DNA from: Bacteroidota bacterium
GTDB lineage: Bacteria > Bacteroidota > Bacteroidia > UKL13-3
Length of the DNA: 45,697 bases
Direction of reading: 5' to 3'
Assembly (NCBI GenBank): GCA_030680835.1
Contig: JAUXUD010000092.1
Coordinates: 1-45,697, forward strand
The position numbers and the translations under genes were made by a program. A model generated the notes under the pieces. That model was not told the origin of the DNA and searched no databases. It worked only from the letters and a program-made list of their open reading frames with translations. How positions within the stretch are numbered: position 1 is the stretch's first letter; each line of letters starts with the position of its first letter. This document shows positions 16,073-23,714 of the stretch, piece by piece.

Positions 16073-17851
16073 ATGTTAAGAACAAATACCTGCGGGGAGC
16101 TTCGGATTACCGATATCAATAAAACAGTTACTTTATGTGGTTGGCTGCAGCGAAGCCGGGATATGGGAGGCGTTACCTTTATAGACCTGCGCGATCGTTA
16201 TGGGTTAACGCAACTTGTGTTCAACATGGAAACCCATGCTGAACTTACTGAAAAAGCAAGAAAACTTGGAAGAGAATTTGTTTTGCAGGTAACAGGCCTC
16301 GTAAAAGAACGGTCAAGCAAAAACAACCAATTGCCAACGGGCGATATTGAAATAATAGTTGAAACCTTAACGGTTTTAAATGAATCCCAAACCCCACCTT
16401 TTACCATTGAAGAAAATACCGATGGCGGTGATGATTTGCGCATGAAATACCGTTACCTGGATTTACGCAGAACCAGTGTACGCGCCAACTTGCAATTGCG
16501 CCACAAAGTTGCACAACAAACCAGAGCTTTCCTGGATAAGCAGGAATTTATTGAAGTAGAAACTCCGGTCTTAATTAAGTCGACACCTGAGGGTGCCCGT
16601 GATTTTGTAGTGCCCAGCCGAATGAATCAGGGACAGTTTTATGCCTTGCCACAATCACCTCAAACCTTTAAGCAATTGCTGATGGTAAGTGGTTTTGACC
16701 GCTATTATCAAATTGTAAAATGTTTTAGAGACGAAGATTTGCGTGCAGACCGGCAGCCCGAATTTACGCAGATAGATTGTGAAATGAGTTTTGTGGAACA
16801 GGAAGATGTGCTCAACATGTTTGAAGGTTTGATTAAACATTTATTCCTGCATGTTAAAGGAATTGAGATTGAATCGGTTCCGCGAATTACCTATACTGAG
16901 GCGATGAAATATTATGGTTCAGACAAACCGGATACGCGCTTTGAAATGAAGTTTGTAAGCCTGTCAGATATTTATGAACCGCAAACCAGCAACCTTGTTT
17001 CCGGTAATGGGTTCAAAATTTTTGATGAGGCTGAATTGGTAGTAGGTATTTGTGCCAAAGGATGTGCAAACTATACTCGAAAACAACTGGATGAACTTAC
17101 CGACTTTGTAAAACGTCCGCAAATTGGCGCAACCGGATTGGTGTATGCACGGGTGAACCCGGATGGGAGTGTGAAATCGTCGGTTGATAAATTTTACGAT
17201 GAAGAAACTTTAAGTGCCTGGGCTAAGGCATTTGGTGCAGAACCCAACGATTTGATTCTGATAATGGCGGGCCAAAAAGAGAAAACCCGTAAAGCATTAA
17301 GTGAGTTGCGTTTAGAAATAGCCAACCGATTGGATCTGCGCGATAAAAATAAATTTTCATGCCTGTGGGTACTTGATTTTCCTTTGCTTGAGTATAATGA
17401 AGAGGAGCAAAGATATTTTGCAATGCACCATCCATTTACCGCACCAAAACCTGAAGATATTTTGCTTTTAAATGAAGGTAAATTGGGCGAAGTACGGGCC
17501 AATGCATACGACCTGGTTATAAATGGAGTAGAAGTGGGAGGCGGTTCGGTTCGAATACATAACAAACAGCTGCAGGCCAAAATGTTTGAAATACTCGGGT
17601 TTAGCTCTGAGCTGGCAATGGCTCAATTTGGTTTTTTAATGAATGCTTTCGAATTTGGTGCACCACCTCATGCAGGTATCGCCTTTGGTTTCGATCGTTT
17701 GTGTTCGGTTTTTGGAGGCGTTGATTCCATTCGCGACTTCATTGCATTTCCTAAAAACAACTCTGGAAGAGATGTTATGATTGATGCTCCGGGTGAAATA
17801 GACCAAAAGCAATTAAGTGAATTACATATTGCTTTGAATATCCAATCTTAA
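16073..17851 (+). CDS. aspS: Aspartyl-tRNA synthetase
   Basis: Attaches aspartate to tRNA-Asp. Order of domains: N-terminal OB-fold anticodon-binding domain (about 1-110; [23 protein letters not shown]), class II catalytic core with motif 2 [18 protein letters not shown] near 220, the bacterial GAD insertion domain (about 285-415; [15 protein letters not shown]), and motif 3 [15 protein letters not shown] near 540. Length is 592 aa, the normal bacterial type. Whether it also charges tRNA-Asn depends on other genes outside the window. It is followed by the DUF3127 gene after 32 bp with no visible terminator. Confidence 0.98.
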   Translation: MLRTNTCGELRITDINKTVTLCGWLQRSRDMGGVTFIDLRDRYGLTQLVFNMETHAELTEKARKLGREFVLQVTGLVKERSSKNNQLPTGDIEIIVETLTVLNESQTPPFTIEENTDGGDDLRMKYRYLDLRRTSVRANLQLRHKVAQQTRAFLDKQEFIEVETPVLIKSTPEGARDFVVPSRMNQGQFYALPQSPQTFKQLLMVSGFDRYYQIVKCFRDEDLRADRQPEFTQIDCEMSFVEQEDVLNMFEGLIKHLFLHVKGIEIESVPRITYTEAMKYYGSDKPDTRFEMKFVSLSDIYEPQTSNLVSGNGFKIFDEAELVVGICAKGCANYTRKQLDELTDFVKRPQIGATGLVYARVNPDGSVKSSVDKFYDEETLSAWAKAFGAEPNDLILIMAGQKEKTRKALSELRLEIANRLDLRDKNKFSCLWVLDFPLLEYNEEEQRYFAMHHPFTAPKPEDILLLNEGKLGEVRANAYDLVINGVEVGGGSVRIHNKQLQAKMFEILGFSSELAMAQFGFLMNAFEFGAPPHAGIAFGFDRLCSVFGGVDSIRDFIAFPKNNSGRDVMIDAPGEIDQKQLSELHIALNIQS

Positions 17852-17883
17852 ATTATATTTTTAAACTTTTAAAATCAATTCAT

Positions 17884-18264
17884 ATGGCTTTAGACATTAT
17901 CGGCAAAATTATTCAAATTATGCCCACAACCACAGGTACCAGCAAAGCAGGTAAAGAATGGGTAAAACAGGAGTTTGTTATCGAAACCCAGGAACAATAT
18001 CCTAAAAAGATTTGCATCAGTGCAATGGGTGATAAAACAGATGCCCTGAAAAAATTTACCACCGGCAACGACGTAAAAGTTGCTATAAATCTTGAGTCGC
18101 GCGAGTACAATGGAAAATGGTATACCAATGTGAATGCATGGAAAATAGAATCAGCCGGGACAGGTTCTTCTACATCAAGTCCATCCGAAGACCCGTTTCA
18201 TCCCGGGGCTGAAACAGAAATTTCTCCGGATAACGGTACATCCGGTGATGATTTGCCGTTTTAG
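17884..18264 (+). CDS. DUF3127 OB-fold, SSB-like protein
   Basis: A 126-residue member of DUF3127, a Bacteroidota family resembling single-strand DNA-binding proteins. The core carries IIGKIIQIMPTTTGTSKAGKEW, KQEFVIETQEQYPKKICI and LESREYNGKWYTNVNAWKIE, an OB-fold-like pattern. A disordered Ser/Gly/Asp-rich tail ends in GDDLPF, closely resembling the acidic SSB C-terminal tip (DDDIPF) that docks repair and replication proteins. Direct DNA binding and partner recruitment are inferred. It lies between aspS and an acetyltransferase-like gene. The following gene is in the same reading frame, separated by a single TAG. Confidence 0.85.
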   Translation: MALDIIGKIIQIMPTTTGTSKAGKEWVKQEFVIETQEQYPKKICISAMGDKTDALKKFTTGNDVKVAINLESREYNGKWYTNVNAWKIESAGTGSSTSSPSEDPFHPGAETEISPDNGTSGDDLPF

Positions 18265-18294
18265 TCCAATAGCATTTCTCCTTCGCATATATCA

Positions 18295-19206
18295 TTGATT
18301 AGTTATCTTAAACATACTGAAATTGATAAATCCAAATGGGATTTATGTATTGAACAGTCGCTTAACTCAATGATATATGCGTTTTCGTGGTATCTGGATA
18401 CTGTGAGCCCCAATTGGGAAGCGCTTATTGATGGGGATTATGAAGCAGTTATGCCTCTTACCCAAAATAAAAAATACTTTATTCACTATTTAAGTCAACC
18501 TTTTTTTACCCAGCAACTGGGGGTATTTTTTAAAGAATCTTTGTCTCAAAACCAATTAAAGGATTTTATTGCTGCAATACCAAAAAAATTCAGGTTTATT
18601 GAAATTCAATTAAATGAACAAAACCAGATTTTTGATGATACCCTGACTGTAAGCAAAAGAAAAAATTATTTGCTTGATTTAAACCGGCAATATGAAAAGC
18701 TTACAAAAGATTATAGTAAGGGGGCAAAAGGAAATCTAAAAAAGGCTAAAAAGCACGAGCTTGAGCTTAAAACAATTCCTTTTACAGATGTAGTTGGTTT
18801 TTATAAATTACACAAAGCTTCTCTTACAAAAGGTGTGAAAGATAATGATTATAAGCGCTTGCTTGAAGTGATGGAACTGGCTTATAACAAAAAGAAATTA
18901 CTGGCAAAAGGCGTATATACACGCAATAATGAACTATTGGCTTGCGCTGCATTTTTAACACATAAAAACCGCATTTTGTTTTTGCTGGGTACAGCATCCG
19001 ATTTGGGAAAAGAATACGGAGCTATGTATCAGTTAATGGATTATATTATTTTTCAGTTTGCCAATCATAAAATGACACTCGATTTTGAAGGTTCTGAAAT
19101 ACCAGGTATCGCACAATTCTTTAAAAGTTTTGGAGCTGAGAAGCAACATTATTATAAACTAAAAATAAACCGCTTACCCTGGTATTTAAGAATTCTCAAA
19201 AGTTAA
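18295..19206 (+). CDS. FemAB/GNAT-like acetyltransferase family protein
   Basis: This 303-residue protein resembles the FemAB-like double-GNAT family found in Bacteroidota. Typical features are the SWYLDTVSPNWEALI opening, the basic central helix (DYSKGAKGNLKKAKKHE), and GVYTRNNELLACAAFLTHKNRILFLLGTASDLGKEYGAMYQLMDYIIFQFA followed by DFEGSEIPGIAQFFKSFGA (family words given in pieces). The substrate is unknown. The first ATG (18370) would delete conserved sequence, so TTG at 18295 is the likely start. The frame continues without a stop back to the DUF3127 TAG (18262-18264). The gap to ppx downstream is 34 bp, so aspS-DUF3127-this gene-ppx may form one transcript. Confidence 0.68.
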   Translation: MISYLKHTEIDKSKWDLCIEQSLNSMIYAFSWYLDTVSPNWEALIDGDYEAVMPLTQNKKYFIHYLSQPFFTQQLGVFFKESLSQNQLKDFIAAIPKKFRFIEIQLNEQNQIFDDTLTVSKRKNYLLDLNRQYEKLTKDYSKGAKGNLKKAKKHELELKTIPFTDVVGFYKLHKASLTKGVKDNDYKRLLEVMELAYNKKKLLAKGVYTRNNELLACAAFLTHKNRILFLLGTASDLGKEYGAMYQLMDYIIFQFANHKMTLDFEGSEIPGIAQFFKSFGAEKQHYYKLKINRLPWYLRILKS

Positions 19207-19240
19207 TTCTGCTTTATTTTCCCGATTCAAAATAAATAAA

Positions 19241-20125
19241 ATGAAACTTGCAGCAATAGATATTGGTTCAAATGCAGTACGCCTTCAAATTGTGCGTACC
19301 GTTGAAAATGATCCGCATGAAAAGTTTAAGAAAGTTGAATTTGTAAGAATTCCGGTACGCCTAGGCGATGATGCTTTTAAAGAAAAGAAAATAAGTAAAG
19401 AAAAACGAATCCTGTTTTATAAAGCAATGGAAGCGTTTAAATTATTGCTGGATGCATTTGAAGTTGACCATTATATGGCCTGTGCAACCAGTGCCATGCG
19501 AGAAGCCCGGAACGGACAAAAAATTGCGGATAAAGTTTACAAAAAATTTGGCCTGGAAATAAACGTGATTGATGGCCACCGGGAAAGTGAATTGATTTTG
19601 AAATCTATTAACACTTTTTTTGAACCCAAAAAAAATTACCTCACCGTAGATGTAGGAGGTGGCAGTACCGAAATGGCCATTATAAAAAATAAAAAACTCA
19701 TCAACTGGGTTTCATTTGATATTGGCACCGTTCGTTTAATGGATGGAGCCGTTAAAGAAAAAACATGGCAAACCATTGAAAGTTGGGTCAAGCATAAAAC
19801 AAAAGGAATTACCGATATATCTGCAGTAGTTACCAGCGGAACCATAAACCGCATTTTTAACATCATCAATGAAAACCCTGCACAAAATTATTTTACCCGT
19901 GATCAGCTCCGGAACTTTCATCGGAAAGTAATTAAAATGAGCATCCCCGAACGTATCGAACAATTAAAGCTAAATCCCGACAGAGCTGATATCATTGACG
20001 TTTCAGCCGATATCTATCTGCGAATTCTTAATTGGGCCGATATCAATAATGTATATTCTCCCAGTAATACCGGACTTAAAGACGGGATTTTAAATGAATT
20101 GTACGACATCTATTACGTAAAATAA
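19241..20125 (+). CDS. Ppx/GppA family phosphatase
   Basis: Belongs to the ASKHA-fold exopolyphosphatase/guanosine pentaphosphatase family, which removes terminal phosphates from polyphosphate or pppGpp. Phosphate-1 motif AIDIGSNAVRL is at the N-terminus, the catalytic-region ATSAMREARNG and HRESELI lie near 85-130, and the phosphate-2 motif DVGGGSTEMA is near 142. VVTSGTINRI and GLKDGIL complete the two subdomains. At 294 aa it is the short form, lacking the C-terminal HD-like domain of E. coli Ppx/GppA. Whether it acts on polyphosphate or pppGpp cannot be told. A cluster of palindromic repeats follows it. Confidence 0.9.
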   Translation: MKLAAIDIGSNAVRLQIVRTVENDPHEKFKKVEFVRIPVRLGDDAFKEKKISKEKRILFYKAMEAFKLLLDAFEVDHYMACATSAMREARNGQKIADKVYKKFGLEINVIDGHRESELILKSINTFFEPKKNYLTVDVGGGSTEMAIIKNKKLINWVSFDIGTVRLMDGAVKEKTWQTIESWVKHKTKGITDISAVVTSGTINRIFNIINENPAQNYFTRDQLRNFHRKVIKMSIPERIEQLKLNPDRADIIDVSADIYLRILNWADINNVYSPSNTGLKDGILNELYDIYYVK

Positions 20126-20140
20126 ATTCGATGGCATCCA

Positions 20141-20258
20141 CATGTAAAGACGCGATTCATCGCGTCTCCCGTTGGGCGTGGTAGTAACCCGGTAGAGACG
20201 CGATTCATCGCGTCTCAAAGATTCATCCCTGAGACGCGATGAATCGCGTCTCTACATG
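20141..20258. repeat. Cluster of three REP-like palindromes (BIME-like)
   Basis: The unit AGACGCGATTCATCGCGTCT occurs at 20148-20167 and 20196-20215, and as its reverse complement at 20232-20251. The outer copies sit in 28-bp arms (20141-20168 and 20231-20258) that are inverted complements with one mismatch. Copies 2 and 3 carry GTAG immediately outside the palindrome in opposite orientation (20192-20195 on plus, 20255-20252 on minus), the arrangement of REP pairs handled by RAYT transposases. The cluster lies between convergent ppx and FKBP genes and can form hairpins on either transcript. A fourth copy is at 23671-23690. Confidence 0.85.
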
Positions 20259-20287
20259 TTACCGTCAGGGTATCTGTTATAAAATAT

Positions 20288-21154
20288 TTATTTTACATTA
20301 AGCAATTCAACATCAAATATCAGGGTGGCATTGGGTGGAATAACCGGTCCTCTTCCTTCGGGTCCGTATGCAATATCGCTCGGTATGATGAAACGAAATT
20401 TATCACCGATTTTCATAAGTGCAATTCCTTCTTCCCAGCCTTTAATTACTGAACCCATTCCCAATGGAAAATTAAATGAGGTTCCTCTCTCAACAGACGA
20501 ATCAAATTGTTTCCCATCCATTAAATAACCGGTATAATGTACTTCAACGGTTTTTCCGTTTTCAGCCTGAATACCGCTACCATTTGCAACTTTAATATAA
20601 CGCAAACCTGATGCAGTAGTTAAGGTATCTTTACCTTTAACATCGTATGGAACCGGTTTTACCGGAGGTGCCGGTGTAGTGGCATCCATTACTTCAATAT
20701 CAAAAATTAAAGTGCTTTGTGCCGGAATCGGGCCCATATCTCTATCTCCATAACCGAGCGAAGGGGGGATTACAAAAATTGCCTTATCGCCAACTTTCAA
20801 TAACAACAATCCTTCATCCCAGCCTTTAATCACCTGGCCAACTCCTGCCTTAAATGTAATCGGCTGGTTACGGTCTTTCGAACTGTCAAATTTGGTTCCG
20901 TTTTCCAGTTTACCGGTATAATGCACCGAAACATTATCTCCACTTGTTATTTGTTTTCCTTTGCCAAATTCTGTTATGCGGTACTTCAGTCCGCTTGCGG
21001 TGGTATATTCCTTGTTCAAAATGAGTTTTGATTTAGCTGTTGTTGATTTTTTGGCCTGACTGCTTATGGGTTTTGATTTAACTTTTTGCTGGTTTTGAGC
21101 CATAACCTGAAAGCTTATAAAAGTCAAAGCCATTAAAATTAATGTTCTGTTCAT
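20288..21154 (-). CDS. Exported protein with two FKBP-type peptidyl-prolyl isomerase domains
   Basis: Catalyses cis-trans isomerisation of Xaa-Pro bonds, probably folding proteins in the periplasm. A signal peptide is present (MNRTLILMALTFISFQVMAQ, cleavage near residue 20). Two FKBP domains follow, at about 55-160 (SGLKYRITEFGKG, VSVHYTGKLENGTKFDSS, GQVIKGWDEGL, SLGYGDRD, STLIFDIEV) and about 180-288 (SGLRYIKVANGSG, VEVHYTGYLMDGKQFDSS, GSVIKGWEEGI, IAYGPEG, ATLIFDVELL). Both retain the core pocket residues. It begins 4 bp downstream of the next FKBP gene's stop, so the two are co-transcribed. Confidence 0.93.
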   Translation of the reverse strand: MNRTLILMALTFISFQVMAQNQQKVKSKPISSQAKKSTTAKSKLILNKEYTTASGLKYRITEFGKGKQITSGDNVSVHYTGKLENGTKFDSSKDRNQPITFKAGVGQVIKGWDEGLLLLKVGDKAIFVIPPSLGYGDRDMGPIPAQSTLIFDIEVMDATTPAPPVKPVPYDVKGKDTLTTASGLRYIKVANGSGIQAENGKTVEVHYTGYLMDGKQFDSSVERGTSFNFPLGMGSVIKGWEEGIALMKIGDKFRFIIPSDIAYGPEGRGPVIPPNATLIFDVELLNVK

Positions 21155-21158
21155 GCTG

Positions 21159-21989
21159 TTAGTTTACTTTTATCAGTTCCACTTCAAAAACAAGGGTAGA
21201 AAAAGGTGGAATGGGTCCACTTCCACCCGGACCATAAGCCAGTTGCCATGGGATGATAAATTTAAAAACATCTCCTTCCTTCATCAATTGCAAGCCTTCA
21301 TCCCAACCCGGAATTACTTGTTGTTTACCCACATTAAATGTAAAATCGGGTTGACCTGGTTTGGTTTCATCAAACAAAGTACCATTTAATAAAGTACCTT
21401 TATACTTTACCATTACTTTATCATCCTTTTTAACCACTTTACCTTTACCCGCTTTAATAACCATGTATTTTAAGCCACTCGATGTTGTAACCAGTCCATT
21501 GAGTCCCTCTGTATATTTTAATACTGCTAAAGAGTCCATCATAATTCCTTCCATTGCCTTTTCCTGCTGGCGGTCCTGCAGTTCCTGCTGACTGTAAATA
21601 TCTAAAATCGAAATGGTGAATTTAATTTTATCTCCTGCGTGAATTCCTGCGGGCATAGGTTGTTGCATGCTTTTTTGGTAAAAGGTATCGGCAATAATAA
21701 AAAACGTTGCGCTGTCGCCTTTTTTAAGTAATGCAAAAACACTTTTCAATGTGGGTTCATCCGAAGGAAGCGTAAAAGGTCTTTTGTTTGCATAGGTATC
21801 AAACATTACCGTGTCGTTTTCACCAACAACCGCTTTCACGTCTACCATTAACATATCTCCTTTGGCTACCATTCTGGCAGTGTCACTTGTTCTGATAATT
21901 TTGTATTCAATACCATCATCAGTTTTTTGATTTTGGTTACAGGCGGCCAACATTAAAAGGGCGGCCATACCGGCTAACATTTTTCTCAT
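21159..21989 (-). CDS. FKBP-type peptidyl-prolyl isomerase lipoprotein (GldI-like)
   Basis: A 276-residue lipoprotein with signal peptide ending LLMLAAC (Cys17 lipidated). The N-terminal half (about 25-135) is a degenerate FKBP-like domain with weak motifs. The C-terminal half (about 165-276) is a canonical FKBP domain: SSGLKYMVIKAGKG, VMVKYKGTLLNGTLFDE, QVIPGWDEGLQLM, LAYGPGGSGPIPPFSTLVFEVEL. Flavobacterial GldI, a gliding/T9SS-linked isomerase, is also an FKBP lipoprotein. This protein is longer, so I do not assign the symbol. Its place between a DHH phosphoesterase gene (11-bp gap) and a second FKBP, with T9SS cargo genes nearby, fits folding of exported proteins. Confidence 0.88.
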   Translation of the reverse strand: MRKMLAGMAALLMLAACNQNQKTDDGIEYKIIRTSDTARMVAKGDMLMVDVKAVVGENDTVMFDTYANKRPFTLPSDEPTLKSVFALLKKGDSATFFIIADTFYQKSMQQPMPAGIHAGDKIKFTISILDIYSQQELQDRQQEKAMEGIMMDSLAVLKYTEGLNGLVTTSSGLKYMVIKAGKGKVVKKDDKVMVKYKGTLLNGTLFDETKPGQPDFTFNVGKQQVIPGWDEGLQLMKEGDVFKFIIPWQLAYGPGGSGPIPPFSTLVFEVELIKVN

Positions 21990-22000
21990 TTTATTTTGTT

Positions 22001-23017
22001 TTATTTTGTTGTTAATATTTGCGTAAATTCCTTTAATGCTTCTTTAAATTTTGCTTCTACGATTTCAAGAGGCTCCTTGCTTTCTCCCCCGGCTGCGTTA
22101 TAGTGGCCCCCACCGTCAAAATATTTCCGGGCAAATTCATTGGCCGGAAATTTATCTTTGGAGCGGAAACTCATTTTCCTTGCAACCGTTCTGTCAATAA
22201 TCAATACCGAAAATTCAATATCGGTAATCGACAATCCATAATTTACCAAACCTTCGCTGTCTCCGGTTACAATTTTAAACTTTTTAAGTTCATCTGCGGT
22301 AACTACAATCAAAGCCGTTTTGTATTCCTTTAAAATTTCAAGCTTTTGCGAAAGACAAAAACCAATGAAACGGGTTCGGTCTACCGAATAGTTATCGTAT
22401 ATGGCTTCATAAATCCGGTTCGATTTTGCACCTTTTTCTAAAAGAAATCCTGCAACTCTGTGGGTTGTAGCCGTTGTGGAACCATGTTTAAATGAAGCAG
22501 TATCAGTTAAAATCCCTGCATATAAACACGATGCAATGTCTTCATCTATTAAATTTGTTTGTCCCAAAAGCTCAATAAGCCAAAATATCAACTCACAGGT
22601 ACTGCTGGCTTGTGAAGTCCATAAAAAATAATCTGCAAAATACTCAGGTTCAAGGTGGTGGTCAATCATCACTTTTTTAGCCTTTGCATTTTGAACCTGG
22701 TAACCCAATTTATTAATCCTTTTCAATGAATTAAAATCGAGGCAAAAAATGATATCTGCCTCCTGTACCAAACCTGCACTCCGCTCTTCAAACTCTTCAA
22801 AATTGATAACAGCAGACTCACCCGGCATCCATTTTAAGAAATCTCCATAGTCGGTTGGGCTGATTATATTCGGATCTAAACCCAATTTTTGCAAAAAGAG
22901 AAACAGCCCCAGAGACGAGCCCAGGGCATCAGCATCGGGCTTATGGTGCGTGGTTATTACCACTTTAGGTTTAACGGTTGCCTCCAAAAGGGGGCGTATT
23001 TGCGATATATTGTTCAA
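22001..23017 (-). CDS. DHH/DHHA1 family phosphoesterase (NrnA-like)
   Basis: Resembles bifunctional oligoribonuclease/pAp phosphatase NrnA, which degrades nanoRNA and 3'-phosphoadenosine 5'-phosphate. The metal-binding DHH domain is complete: THHKPDADALGSSLGL near 23-38, CLDFN near 93, the MIDHHLEPE motif near 117, and AGILTDTASFKH near 168. The DHHA1 domain ends with FDGGGHYNAAGG near 310. Length is 338 aa. The start is TTG at 23017: a stop lies six codons upstream and no ATG precedes the conserved N-terminus. An almost consensus -7 (ATATTTG) ends about 9 bp before this TTG, so the leader would be very short. It heads the FKBP operon and is divergent from ndk. Confidence 0.9.
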   Translation of the reverse strand: MNNISQIRPLLEATVKPKVVITTHHKPDADALGSSLGLFLFLQKLGLDPNIISPTDYGDFLKWMPGESAVINFEEFEERSAGLVQEADIIFCLDFNSLKRINKLGYQVQNAKAKKVMIDHHLEPEYFADYFLWTSQASSTCELIFWLIELLGQTNLIDEDIASCLYAGILTDTASFKHGSTTATTHRVAGFLLEKGAKSNRIYEAIYDNYSVDRTRFIGFCLSQKLEILKEYKTALIVVTADELKKFKIVTGDSEGLVNYGLSITDIEFSVLIIDRTVARKMSFRSKDKFPANEFARKYFDGGGHYNAAGGESKEPLEIVEAKFKEALKEFTQILTTK

Positions 23018-23166
23018 AGCGGGTGCAAATATCTAATAATGAATTATTTTAACGCTATCTTTTTAAAAAACTTTCGTATTTTTTTTAAGCCATGCTGAAT
23101 ATGGTCTCATTAAAACAAAAATTACGTGCCTTTTTATTCATTTAACCATAATATCACATAAGCGAT

Positions 23167-23174
23167 TAACTTTG
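23167..23174 (+). promoter_or_regulatory. -7 element of ndk
   Basis: TAACTTTG matches TAnnTTTG exactly, 23 bp before the ndk ATG, and is followed by the GC-rich start CGCCCC often seen at Bacteroidota transcription starts. A TTTA at 23141-23144 is at -33-like distance. Confidence 0.55.
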
Positions 23175-23197
23175 CGCCCCGATTTATAAACTTTAAA

Positions 23198-23614
23198 ATG
23201 AATAATATTACTTTCACCATGATTAAGCCAGATGCAGTTGCAAATGGTTACACCGGAAAAATTATTGATCAGATTATCCAGGCCGGATTTAGCATTCAGG
23301 CAATGAAATACCTCAGGTTAAGCAGAGAATCTGCGGGAGCATTTTACGAAATTCACCGGGAACGACCTTTTTTTAACGACCTGGTAGACTTTATGACCAG
23401 CGGTACTATAGTAGCTGCTATTTTGGTAAAGGAAAATGCTGTTGCCGATTTCAGGAACCTGATTGGAGCTACAGATCCACAAAAAGCAGCTCCCGGAACC
23501 ATCCGTAATTTATATGCAAAATCTATTGATGCCAACGCCATGCATGGTAGCGATAGCGACGAGAATGCTGCCATCGAAGCTGGTTTCTTCTTTTCAGCCC
23601 TGGAAAGGTTTTAA
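23198..23614 (+). CDS. ndk: Nucleoside-diphosphate kinase
   Basis: Transfers the gamma-phosphate of ATP to nucleoside diphosphates through a phospho-histidine. The active-site His is at about residue 115 in [12 protein letters not shown]. The opening [33 protein letters not shown] and [15 protein letters not shown] are diagnostic. Length is 138 aa, normal for the hexameric or tetrameric enzyme. It is monocistronic, has its own promoter, and ends before a palindromic repeat shared with the convergent OmpA-family gene. Confidence 0.98.
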   Translation: MNNITFTMIKPDAVANGYTGKIIDQIIQAGFSIQAMKYLRLSRESAGAFYEIHRERPFFNDLVDFMTSGTIVAAILVKENAVADFRNLIGATDPQKAAPGTIRNLYAKSIDANAMHGSDSDENAAIEAGFFFSALERF

Positions 23615-23651
23615 TGAACCGTCTAAATTAATCATGCTCCAGAAATAGATG

Positions 23652-23709
23652 ATCGGTATATAACGCGTAAAGACGCGATTAATCGCGTCTCTACATGTTA
23701 TATACCGAT
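23652..23709. repeat. 58-bp palindrome containing a REP-like core
   Basis: The core AGACGCGATTAATCGCGTCT (23671-23690) matches the units at 20148-20251 except at the centre. Palindromy continues outward to ATCGGTATATAAC on the left and GTTATATACCGAT on the right, with three mismatched pairs in 29-bp arms. CTAC at 23691-23694 is the GTAG flank on the minus strand. It occupies the convergent gap between ndk and the OmpA-family gene and could act as a terminator-like structure for both, though no long T-run follows. Confidence 0.85.
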
Positions 23710-23714
23710 GTTCC

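Noticed and set aside
18262-18264. Stop-codon read-through or recoding (TAG) joining DUF3127 to the next gene
   Set aside because: The SSB-like DDLPF tip ends exactly at the TAG, as expected for a real terminus, and no recoding signal was seen.
20141-20258. CRISPR-like repeats
   Set aside because: The three units differ in orientation and spacing, and each is a palindrome; this fits REP elements.
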